DNA of 64,000 bases from Flavobacterium sp. ov086 (GTDB lineage: Bacteria > Bacteroidota > Bacteroidia > Flavobacteriales > Flavobacteriaceae). The stretch lies in the NCBI RefSeq assembly GCF_900187965.1, contig NZ_FZNL01000008.1, positions 62,001-126,000 of the forward strand. Direction: 5' to 3'. Below are positions 58,801-64,000 of the stretch, piece by piece (within the stretch, counting starts at the first letter, position 1; every line of letters starts with the position of its first letter). A model generated the notes under the pieces. It was given only the letters and a program-made list of their open reading frames with translations. It made no database searches and was not told the origin of the DNA. A program made the translations under genes and the position numbers.

Positions 58801-59066
58801 CTTCTGATTATTTCTTAATAAAATCAGATTATATAAGTTTACAAGATGCTTCTATAGCTTATGACTTCAAAAACAGTAAACTTACCGATCTTGGAATTTC
58901 ATCTACTAAATTTAGTTTAATGGGATCTAATTTAGGATTATGGTCAAAAAGAAAAGGAATGGACCCAAGATTAAACAATTTAGGTACTCAAAGCAATAAC
59001 GGTCAGTCTTTAAATGTGTACGGAGTAATGAGAACTATCTCATTTGGTTTAACAGTAAATTTTTAA
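55878..59066 (+). CDS. SusC/RagA family TonB-linked outer-membrane transporter (2)
   Basis: The 1062-residue protein has nearly the same signal peptide and regulatory-like domain as the first copy ('MKLKFNGFLVLLLVL', 'GTKTGTQTDFDGKYSIKA'). It diverges after about residue 100. The plug reads 'VVVAFGTQKKSEITGAVTKID', 'IQSLTGKVAGVQISANSGQPGDPPQVRFRGLGSISSSNAPLYVVDGIPY' and 'SNALYGSRGANGVIIVTTKKGKKG', classical SusC, followed by a barrel ending 'ISFGLTVNF'. The barrel differs widely from copy 1, so the imported substrate is probably different. Its SusD partner lies 4 bases downstream. Confidence 0.95.
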   Translation: MKLKFNGFLVLLLVLVAQLTFAQERVVSGIVSDNTGMPIPGVSVFVKGTKTGTQTDFDGKYSIKASPSQILVFTYIGMKAKEEPATSTTVNAKLAGDALELEGVVVVAFGTQKKSEITGAVTKIDAKALENAQASNAIQSLTGKVAGVQISANSGQPGDPPQVRFRGLGSISSSNAPLYVVDGIPYNGDINAIATQDIESISFLKDASSNALYGSRGANGVIIVTTKKGKKGQLKVTYETKIGVNSRAVPEYDMIKDPGQYYQTVYNRIKTGLIFQGATPAAASNTAAQNLITGDTYSLGYNNYNVPNDQVINPATGQINANAKLLYHDDWSKELFRDATRTEHFLSLSSSTDNLSSYLSVGYLKDNGYTINSDFKRATVRANVDYTVNSKIKVGANLNYANTDQNAPISQVGSATYSNLFSWARNIAPIYTIWQRDAAGNFATNPDGSRVYEFNKTGDRPYGGNLNPYATTLLNTNLNQENKFGARGYVSIDFLKNFNFRYNLGYDLLSGYYLNSTTGEGGDDMGVNGRIGTASTNDYTITNQQLLSWKKSFGNHNLDILVGHESSDFTSKMLAGQKSGVVIPGLPILSNATKYNYVDGYNDLYKVEGYFSRLTYNYKEKYFVNGSFRRDGSSVFAPENRWGNFYGFGAAWSVMKESFFPKSKVITDLRVKGSYGEQGNDNIFYPASTSINHRSYFGYGRNYHADQDQYDIVPDADGNATILPVYTGNKEIKWEKSKNMNVGFEIELFNRVNIEAEYFERKVSDLIYNLPKPSSTGVSFVSTNIGDMANKGVEINLGVDVIKTEDVDFNIWANGTHYKNEITSLPTPFTNGIFRFEVGAPAYSYYMREFAGVDKTNGDALWYVDQKDASGKVTGKTTTNVYGTATQYLSDKNANPDVYGGFGTVVRYKNLTFQASFAYQVGGYMFDGVYQSAMYSGSDNIGQNYHQDVNKAWTVDNPNSNIPRIDHVSTFQMATSDYFLIKSDYISLQDASIAYDFKNSKLTDLGISSTKFSLMGSNLGLWSKRKGMDPRLNNLGTQSNNGQSLNVYGVMRTISFGLTVNF

Positions 59067-59070
59067 GAAA

Positions 59071-60516
59071 ATGAAAAAAATATTAATATTATCAATGTCC
59101 CTGTTGATACTCACAGGTTGTTCAAAAGATTTTCTTGATGCACAACCAGAATCAACAATTAACGACGAACAACTTGCAACATCACCTACTGCGAGTAAAT
59201 CAATTTTAGCTGGAATTTATTCCGCTTTAAGATCCTACGGCTTATCTGTCGCTGGTAGTCACGAAGATTATGGTCATAAATCTATCCTTGCTGCTACTGA
59301 TCTAATGTCAAACGATATGTTAATGACTAAATCAAGCTGGTATGGTTCTTTTTACAATTATTTAGGAAGACAGCAGACAAACAGTAGATCAAAATTAGCT
59401 TGGACAATTTATTATCCACAGATAAGAACAACAAACAAGCTAATACAAGCTATTCCTGCTGACGCACCAACTCCGGAGCTTAAAGCCATTAGAGGTCAAG
59501 CATTGGCTTTAAGAGGTTACTTTTACTTTATGTTAGCACGTATGTATGGACCTACTTATGTTGGCAATGAAACAAAACTATGTGTTCCATTATTTACAGA
59601 ACCTACTGTGGACGCCAAACCAAGAGCTACAGTTCAAGAAGTATACAAAGTAATAGAGAGCGACTTAAAACTAGCTATTACAGAGCTAGAAGGTTTCACA
59701 CGTGCAAACAAAGACGGATTAGATCAATCTGTAGCACAAGCTTTTTTAGCTGATGTTTACTTAGAAATGGGGAAATATCCTGAAGCTGCTGATTTTGCTC
59801 ATAAAGCTAGACAAAACTACACTTTACTTACTCAAGCAGATTGGAACACTGGATTCTATGATATAACTACTGGTAATGAAACAATGTGGGGAGCTACAAT
59901 AACTTCTGCACAAAGTACTTTCGTAGCAAGTTTTTTCAGTCATTTTGACAATACAAACGATTCAGGATATGCTGGAGGTTTAGGGATATACAAAAACATA
60001 GATAAAAATATGTACGAGAGTATCTCTAACACTGACTATAGAAAAAAAGCATTTGTACCACCAGCGGGAAGTACAACTTATCCTTCATTACCTGCATATG
60101 CTAATACCAAATTTAGAGATCCAACTATTGATTCTGGAGATTACATCTATATAAGATCAGCATCATTGTATTATATCGAAGCTGAAGCTCTTGCGAGATC
60201 AGGAAATGAAGGTACAGCAAAGCAAGTTTTATATGATATTACAATTACAAGAGATCCTGCTTATGTATTATCTACAAAAACTGGTACTGCTTTAATCAAT
60301 GAGATCGTACTTCAAAAAAGAATTGAACTATGGGGAGAAGGATACGCATGGTTTGACATGAAACGTTTAGGAGTTGCTCTTAATAGAGATTATGTTGGAT
60401 CTAACCACCCATCTTTCGGAAAATTCAATATTCCTGCAGGAGACAATAAATTCATCTTCCAGGTTCCACAAGCGGAAATTGATGCAAATCCATTAATTGT
60501 ACAAAGCCCACTATAA
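59071..60516 (+). CDS. SusD/RagB surface lipoprotein (2)
   Basis: The 481-residue protein has a lipoprotein signal 'LLILTGC' (Cys17) and the classical SusD start 'KDFLDAQPESTINDEQLATSPTASKSILAGIYSALRSYG'. TPR-like helices 'ALALRGYFYFMLARMYG' near residue 148 and 'AQAFLADVYLEMGKYPEAADFA' near 223 follow. 'LYYIEAEALARSGNEG' near 368 and 'LQKRIELWGEGYAWFDMKRLG' near 409 are the RagB/SusD signature. It should cap the second SusC barrel. A terminator follows, so pair 2 is a two-gene unit. Confidence 0.95.
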   Translation: MKKILILSMSLLILTGCSKDFLDAQPESTINDEQLATSPTASKSILAGIYSALRSYGLSVAGSHEDYGHKSILAATDLMSNDMLMTKSSWYGSFYNYLGRQQTNSRSKLAWTIYYPQIRTTNKLIQAIPADAPTPELKAIRGQALALRGYFYFMLARMYGPTYVGNETKLCVPLFTEPTVDAKPRATVQEVYKVIESDLKLAITELEGFTRANKDGLDQSVAQAFLADVYLEMGKYPEAADFAHKARQNYTLLTQADWNTGFYDITTGNETMWGATITSAQSTFVASFFSHFDNTNDSGYAGGLGIYKNIDKNMYESISNTDYRKKAFVPPAGSTTYPSLPAYANTKFRDPTIDSGDYIYIRSASLYYIEAEALARSGNEGTAKQVLYDITITRDPAYVLSTKTGTALINEIVLQKRIELWGEGYAWFDMKRLGVALNRDYVGSNHPSFGKFNIPAGDNKFIFQVPQAEIDANPLIVQSPL

Positions 60517-60541
60517 TTTAAATAGCGCTTAAATTACATAT

Positions 60542-60578
60542 TAAACCACTCTGTTCATTCAGAGTGGTTTTTTTTTTA
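60542..60578 (+). terminator. Terminator after the second susCD pair
   Basis: An 11-bp stem (60543-60553 with 60560-60570) with a 6-base loop and a long T-run. It overlaps the 5' extension of the rlmB frame, which supports the later ATG for that gene. Confidence 0.9.
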
Positions 60579-60593
60579 TATAAACATTATACC

Positions 60594-60601
60594 TATATTT
60601 G
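60594..60601 (+). promoter_or_regulatory. -7 promoter element ahead of rlmB
   Basis: TATATTTG only 5 bases ahead of the rlmB ATG. If used, the transcript would be nearly leaderless. No -33 TTG is visible because the terminator T-run occupies that place. Confidence 0.35.
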
Positions 60602-60605
60602 CCCT

Positions 60606-61340
60606 ATGGAAAAAGAACATCAAATATTTGGAATTAGAGCCATTATAGAAGCAATTCAAGCAGGAAAAGAAGTTGATAAAGTATTTATACAAAAAGAAAT
60701 TTCCGGAGAATTAATGAAAGATTTAATGAAGGTCATGAAACGTGCCAACATAAATTTCTCCTATGTACCTGTAGAAAAACTAAATCGCCTAACACCAAAC
60801 AATCACCAAGGAGCTGTTGCAACAATCTCTCCTATTGGTTTTATCGAATTAGAACATTTAGTTGAATCAACAATTGAATCAGGAACTAAACCTTTGTTTT
60901 TAATATTAGATCAAATTTCTGATGCCAGAAACTTTGGAGCTATAATCAGAACTGCTGAATGTACAGGAGTAAACGGAATTATTGTCCAAAAAGCTGGTTC
61001 GGCACCTGTAAATGGTGATACGGTAAAAACATCAGCAGGTGCGGTTTTCAATGTGCCTATTTGTAAAGTAGAACATATTAAAGATGCTATATTTTACCTT
61101 CAGGGTTCAGGAATAAAAACCGTTGCTGCAACCGAAAAAACAGATCAAAATATATACGATATTGCACTAAACGAACCTGTAGCAATTATCATGGGATCTG
61201 AAGACAGAGGAATAAACCCATCTGTACTTAAAATTGTAGATGAAAAAGCAAAATTACCAATGTTTGGATCAATAGGATCTCTAAATGTTTCTGTAGCTTG
61301 TGGAGCATTTTTATACGAAGCTGTCCGCCAAAGAAGTTAA
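60606..61340 (+). CDS. rlmB: 23S rRNA 2'-O-methyltransferase RlmB (TrmH/SpoU family)
   Basis: The protein is 244 residues from the ATG at 60606 ('MEKEHQIFGIRAIIEAIQAG'). An N-terminal substrate-binding domain (1-75) is followed by the SPOUT knot domain with motif 1 'LDQISDARNFGAIIRTAECTG', motif 2 'AIIMGSEDRGINP' and motif 3 'LPMFGSIGSLNVSVACGAFLYEAVRQ'. It methylates G2251 of 23S rRNA (E. coli numbering) using S-adenosylmethionine. Fourteen further codons upstream overlap a terminator and are rejected. A tRNA-directed role of the TrmH group cannot be excluded but is less likely. Confidence 0.93.
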   Translation: MEKEHQIFGIRAIIEAIQAGKEVDKVFIQKEISGELMKDLMKVMKRANINFSYVPVEKLNRLTPNNHQGAVATISPIGFIELEHLVESTIESGTKPLFLILDQISDARNFGAIIRTAECTGVNGIIVQKAGSAPVNGDTVKTSAGAVFNVPICKVEHIKDAIFYLQGSGIKTVAATEKTDQNIYDIALNEPVAIIMGSEDRGINPSVLKIVDEKAKLPMFGSIGSLNVSVACGAFLYEAVRQRS

Positions 61341-61380
61341 ATAGTATTGAGAATTAAGATGACAAGTAAATCTAGTATGA

Positions 61381-62184
61381 ATGTCTTCAAAATCTATTCT
61401 TAACATATTCTTTCATAAAATCTGTTGCTGGTTTGTAGTTTTGTTAATTACAAACTTAAGCTACGGACAAACCACTACTTACGGACAATCCTGGAATGAA
61501 GTTCAGTTCAATCGGACCATAAACGAAAAATGGTCTACTGAATTTGACCTCGGCTCCTCTTATAGCAGTACTGCAACTTCTTCGAATATTTTTCAGCAAA
61601 ACATTCAAAAATCCTTCCGAGGATGGGGACATTACTATTTAACTCCCAGATGGAAACTCTCAACCTTTGTTGCCTATTACGACAATAAAGACGTACCCGA
61701 AATAGGTCAGTTCAAATCTCCGGAATGGAGATTTGCCCTCCAGGGAACCTACTATTTTCACAAAACAGGATATACTTTAAGTACCCGAATGAGAATGGAA
61801 CTTCGGCATATCAGAAATGGCGAAGACGATTACGAAAATGTTTTAAGGTATCGCCAGCAAATAAAATACATAAAACCTATTAATAGCAAAGTTTTAAGAC
61901 AAGGTGTTGTTTATGCTGTTGCCTCAGATGAACTCTATTTTAAATCAGGTGCAAAAGTCACCGGTTTAAGTTTCTTTGATCGAAACAGGTTTATTATAGG
62001 TGGAGGTTATTTATTCACAGATGACATTCAGGTAGAATTAACTTATGCAAACGAATATCTACCCAGAGATAATGAAAATCAGATTGTAAATGCTGCATCT
62101 TTAACAGTTACATTTAATAATCTTTTTGAGACCATCAAGAAAAAATTATCTCATAATAATGATAACACAAAAACTGACGATTAA
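61381..62184 (+). CDS. DUF2490-type outer-membrane-like protein
   Basis: The 267-residue protein has a signal-peptide-like start (hydrophobic 'WFVVLLITNLSYGQ') and 'YGQSWNEVQFNRTINEKWSTEFDLGSSYSST', the start of DUF2490. Alternating beta-strand segments follow ('YLTPRWKLSTFVAYYDN', 'YTLSTRMRMELRHI', 'FIIGGGYLFTDDIQVELTYANEYLP') ending near 'LTVTFNNLFE'. It is a probable small outer-membrane barrel of unknown function. It lies 40 bases after rlmB and ends 3 bases from the stop of the next gene on the opposite strand. Confidence 0.8.
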   Translation: MSSKSILNIFFHKICCWFVVLLITNLSYGQTTTYGQSWNEVQFNRTINEKWSTEFDLGSSYSSTATSSNIFQQNIQKSFRGWGHYYLTPRWKLSTFVAYYDNKDVPEIGQFKSPEWRFALQGTYYFHKTGYTLSTRMRMELRHIRNGEDDYENVLRYRQQIKYIKPINSKVLRQGVVYAVASDELYFKSGAKVTGLSFFDRNRFIIGGGYLFTDDIQVELTYANEYLPRDNENQIVNAASLTVTFNNLFETIKKKLSHNNDNTKTDD

Positions 62185-62187
62185 TAT

Positions 62188-62694
62188 CTACTTTTCATCC
62201 TTCTTTAAAAAGCAATTTAATTGCTCTTTAATAGCATCTTTGTGTAATTTGAAATTATAACTACGAACAAACTCTGTTCCTTTCATGTTAATTTCGGCCA
62301 CTATTGCCTCAAAGTTAGAGAATGCCTCAATATCCTTATCATCAATCAAGTAAAGAACCTGCATAATTGAATCATTATTCCTATATTGAGTATCATAATG
62401 TGCCAACTTGTATTGTTTATTATCGGCCAAATGAATAATTAAATCATCTTTTATTTTTTTTCCTTCACTTTTAGCAGGAAATGGTGAAGGCTGGAGTGAC
62501 ACAAAATAATGTTCCTTATCGGTTACGATATTAATCTTTAATGATTTTGATTTTGTTACATAAAAATTAGCCGGTTCAAAATAGTACATCATTGTTCCGT
62601 CAGCAAGAACTTTGTTTTTTACGTCGCATTGTGCCATTATACTTGATCCGCTTAAAAGCACTAATAACCCAATTATAAAGCTTATCTTTTTCAT
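62188..62694 (-). CDS. Small secreted protein of unknown function
   Basis: The protein is 168 residues from the ATG at 62694 ('MKKISFIIGLLVLLSGSSIMAQCD', signal peptide ending at AQ). Fifteen further codons upstream would break the signal-peptide pattern and are rejected. The mature part has two Cys residues, one near the N-terminus ('QCDVKNK') and one near the end ('LNCFLKK'), that could form a disulfide. Secondary structure looks mixed, with strands such as 'SLKINIVTDKEHYFVSLQ' and 'YDTQYRNNDSIMQVLYLID'. No family was recognised. It converges on the DUF2490 gene. Confidence 0.7.
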   Translation of the reverse strand: MKKISFIIGLLVLLSGSSIMAQCDVKNKVLADGTMMYYFEPANFYVTKSKSLKINIVTDKEHYFVSLQPSPFPAKSEGKKIKDDLIIHLADNKQYKLAHYDTQYRNNDSIMQVLYLIDDKDIEAFSNFEAIVAEINMKGTEFVRSYNFKLHKDAIKEQLNCFLKKDEK

Positions 62695-62764
62695 AAAAAG
62701 GGAGAATGAAATTAGAATGTCTTTAACAAAAATAATCAATTATAATCAAAACAAATATCCTCGC

Positions 62765-63529
62765 TTACATTTTATCCTCTGATTCTCTTTTCGTTACAGT
62801 ATAACTTACTGGAAAACTCGAATTATAATAAGTAAAAACATCCTCTGAATCTTCTTCTGGAATTTCGGTATTAACAAAATTTCCATTTTCATCAAAATGC
62901 CTCATAAAAGCATCCTCTTCAGGATTAAAATCTGGTTTTTGCCAATCATAAACAATTGGTTTTGCATATTCAGGTGTTTTATAAAGTAAAGACATTGCAA
63001 AACCGGTAATAAAACCTGCCAAATGCCCTTCCCATGAAATTGACTTGTCTACATCCGGAAATACATACCAAATCATTCCACCATAAAGTAAAATGACAGA
63101 CAACGAAAGCGCCACTAAACGATAATAACGTGTTTGAATTCCTTTGAAAAAAATAAAACTTACTAATACATAGATCAAACCGCTTGCTCCAATATGGAAA
63201 TTTTCCCGACCTATAATCCAGGTGATTAATCCCGAAAATAAAATACCATAAACAATAACACTTAAAGATTGTTTAGGATAAAAAAATTGCAATGCTGCCA
63301 GCAAGACCAAAAGCGGAATCGAGTTGTTATATAAATGACCTAAATTTTCATGAATAAAAGGACTAAACAAAACTCCTTGTAAACCTGAAAAATCTCGTGG
63401 ATAAATACCATGTTGATAAAAATCAAAATCGAAGCGGATTTGCATCCAATAAACAATCCACAGAAAAAGGACAAAAAAAACTGGAAGACCAATAACAGCA
63501 GTCGTAAATTTAAAGTGGTTATCGTTCAT
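62765..63529 (-). CDS. Rhomboid family intramembrane serine protease
   Basis: The 254-residue membrane protein has about six hydrophobic segments. 'HENLGHLYNNSIPLL' near residue 60 is the rhomboid H-x-x-x-H-x-x-x-N region of helix 2, 'HIGASGLIYVLVSF' carries the catalytic Ser116 in GASG, and 'WEGHLAGFITGF' the catalytic His169. The C-terminal 70 residues are soluble and acidic. Rhomboids cut transmembrane substrates within the bilayer. The gene is on the minus strand, separated from the small secreted protein by 70 bases. The substrate is unknown. Confidence 0.92.
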   Translation of the reverse strand: MNDNHFKFTTAVIGLPVFFVLFLWIVYWMQIRFDFDFYQHGIYPRDFSGLQGVLFSPFIHENLGHLYNNSIPLLVLLAALQFFYPKQSLSVIVYGILFSGLITWIIGRENFHIGASGLIYVLVSFIFFKGIQTRYYRLVALSLSVILLYGGMIWYVFPDVDKSISWEGHLAGFITGFAMSLLYKTPEYAKPIVYDWQKPDFNPEEDAFMRHFDENGNFVNTEIPEEDSEDVFTYYNSSFPVSYTVTKRESEDKM

Positions 63530-63678
63530 GATTATTAAATATGTTGTATTGGCAATATCAAAAAACTATCCAAATACAATATACTGATAATTTGTCAGCT
63601 AAAGCCTCCTCAGTCTTTGTTATGATTTGTAACCCTTTAATACTATAAAATTAAAATTGAAAATAGTAATTTTACAAA

Positions 63679-64000
63679 ATGGAAGCACCTTTAGCCGAGC
63701 GTATTCGCCCACAGCAATTAGAAGACTACATAAGTCAAAGTCATTTGGTTGGTCCAAATGGTTCGTTAACACAACAAATATCAAAAGGAATTATTCCGTC
63801 ATTAATATTTTGGGGACCTCCGGGAACAGGAAAAACGACTTTGGCACAAATTATAGCACAAGAATCAAAACGTCCGTTTTACATCTTGAGCGCAATAAAT
63901 TCAGGTGTTAAAGATATTCGTGATGTAATTGAAAAAGCAAAACAAAGTGGCGGGTTATTTACGGCTAAAAATCCTATTCTGTTTATTGATGAGATTCACC
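63679..64000 (+). CDS. rarA: Replication-associated recombination protein A (RarA/MgsA), N-terminal part
   Basis: The frame opens with ATG at 63679 and runs off the right edge, giving 107 codons. It begins 'MEAPLAERIRPQQLEDYISQ', followed by 'HLVGPNGSL', the Walker A 'FWGPPGTGKTTLAQIIA' and Walker B 'NPILFIDEIH'. This is the start of the AAA+ ATPase RarA, which acts at stalled replication forks and resembles clamp-loader subunits. It is divergent from the rhomboid gene, with a gap of about 150 bases that shows no clear promoter consensus. Confidence 0.93.
   Translation, partial: MEAPLAERIRPQQLEDYISQSHLVGPNGSLTQQISKGIIPSLIFWGPPGTGKTTLAQIIAQESKRPFYILSAINSGVKDIRDVIEKAKQSGGLFTAKNPILFIDEIH

Noticed and set aside
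60564..60605. 14-residue N-terminal extension of RlmB
   Set aside because: It overlaps the terminator of the susCD unit; the ATG at 60606 begins the conserved domain.
63530..63678. Promoter between the rhomboid gene and rarA
   Set aside because: No TAnnTTTG with TTG at the right spacing was found on either strand; only AT-rich sequence.
63657..63911. 84-residue open frame overlapping rarA
   Set aside because: It is out of frame with the clear AAA+ motifs of RarA and has no family features.

Overview
The window looks like a chromosome segment from a Flavobacterium-like member of the Bacteroidota. The evidence is low GC, SusC/SusD pairs, start sites lacking Shine-Dalgarno sequences (typically an A-rich run before ATG), and promoters of the Bacteroidota type (TTG, about 20 bases, TAnnTTTG). 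No tRNA, rRNA, CRISPR array, transposase or prophage gene was seen.

Region 1 (1-22524, all minus strand) is a capsule/O-antigen-type surface polysaccharide locus, read from right to left. It starts with a short Wza lipoprotein and a Wzc-type tyrosine autokinase. A UDP-HexNAc 4-epimerase, UDP-glucose dehydrogenase and an UpxY/NusG-like antiterminator follow. After a terminator and a fresh promoter come a UDP-HexNAc dehydrogenase (apparently with a TTG start), ManC, RfbB, a second export pair (long SLBB protein plus Wzz), and a three-gene nonulosonic (sialic-like) acid cassette. The end of the locus holds a sialidase-fold lipoprotein, a sialyltransferase-like glycosyltransferase, a Wzx flippase, an acyltransferase, two more glycosyltransferases and a truncated Wzy-like membrane protein. 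Together these make nucleotide sugars, assemble the repeat unit, flip it, polymerise it and export it.

Region 2 (22597-31076) is housekeeping: recR, a CoA-binding protein, a MarC membrane protein, a small HTH regulator, two guanidino-group hydrolases (CtlX and an arginine-deiminase-like protein), gltA, eno and carA. A dispersed palindromic element lies next to the CoA-binding gene.

Region 3 (31329-48831, minus strand) is the ribosomal protein super-operon: rpsL-rpsG-fusA-rpsJ, then a terminator and a new promoter, then rplC through secY, infA, rpmJ, rpsM, rpsK, rpsD, rpoA, rplQ. Its few long intercistronic gaps each hold structured or repeated DNA: heptad arrays between rpsL and rpsG, and hairpins before rpsH (S8), before rpsD (S4) and before rplQ.

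Region 4 (49000-64000) has an Omp85-like outer-membrane protein, two tandem SusC-SusD pairs that share an almost identical 5' block, rlmB, a DUF2490-type protein, a small secreted protein, a rhomboid protease and the 5' end of rarA. No wholly new system was proven. The leads most worth checking are the nonulosonate cassette with its sialidase-fold lipoprotein, the r-protein intercistronic structures, and the 7-base-period repeat arrays.
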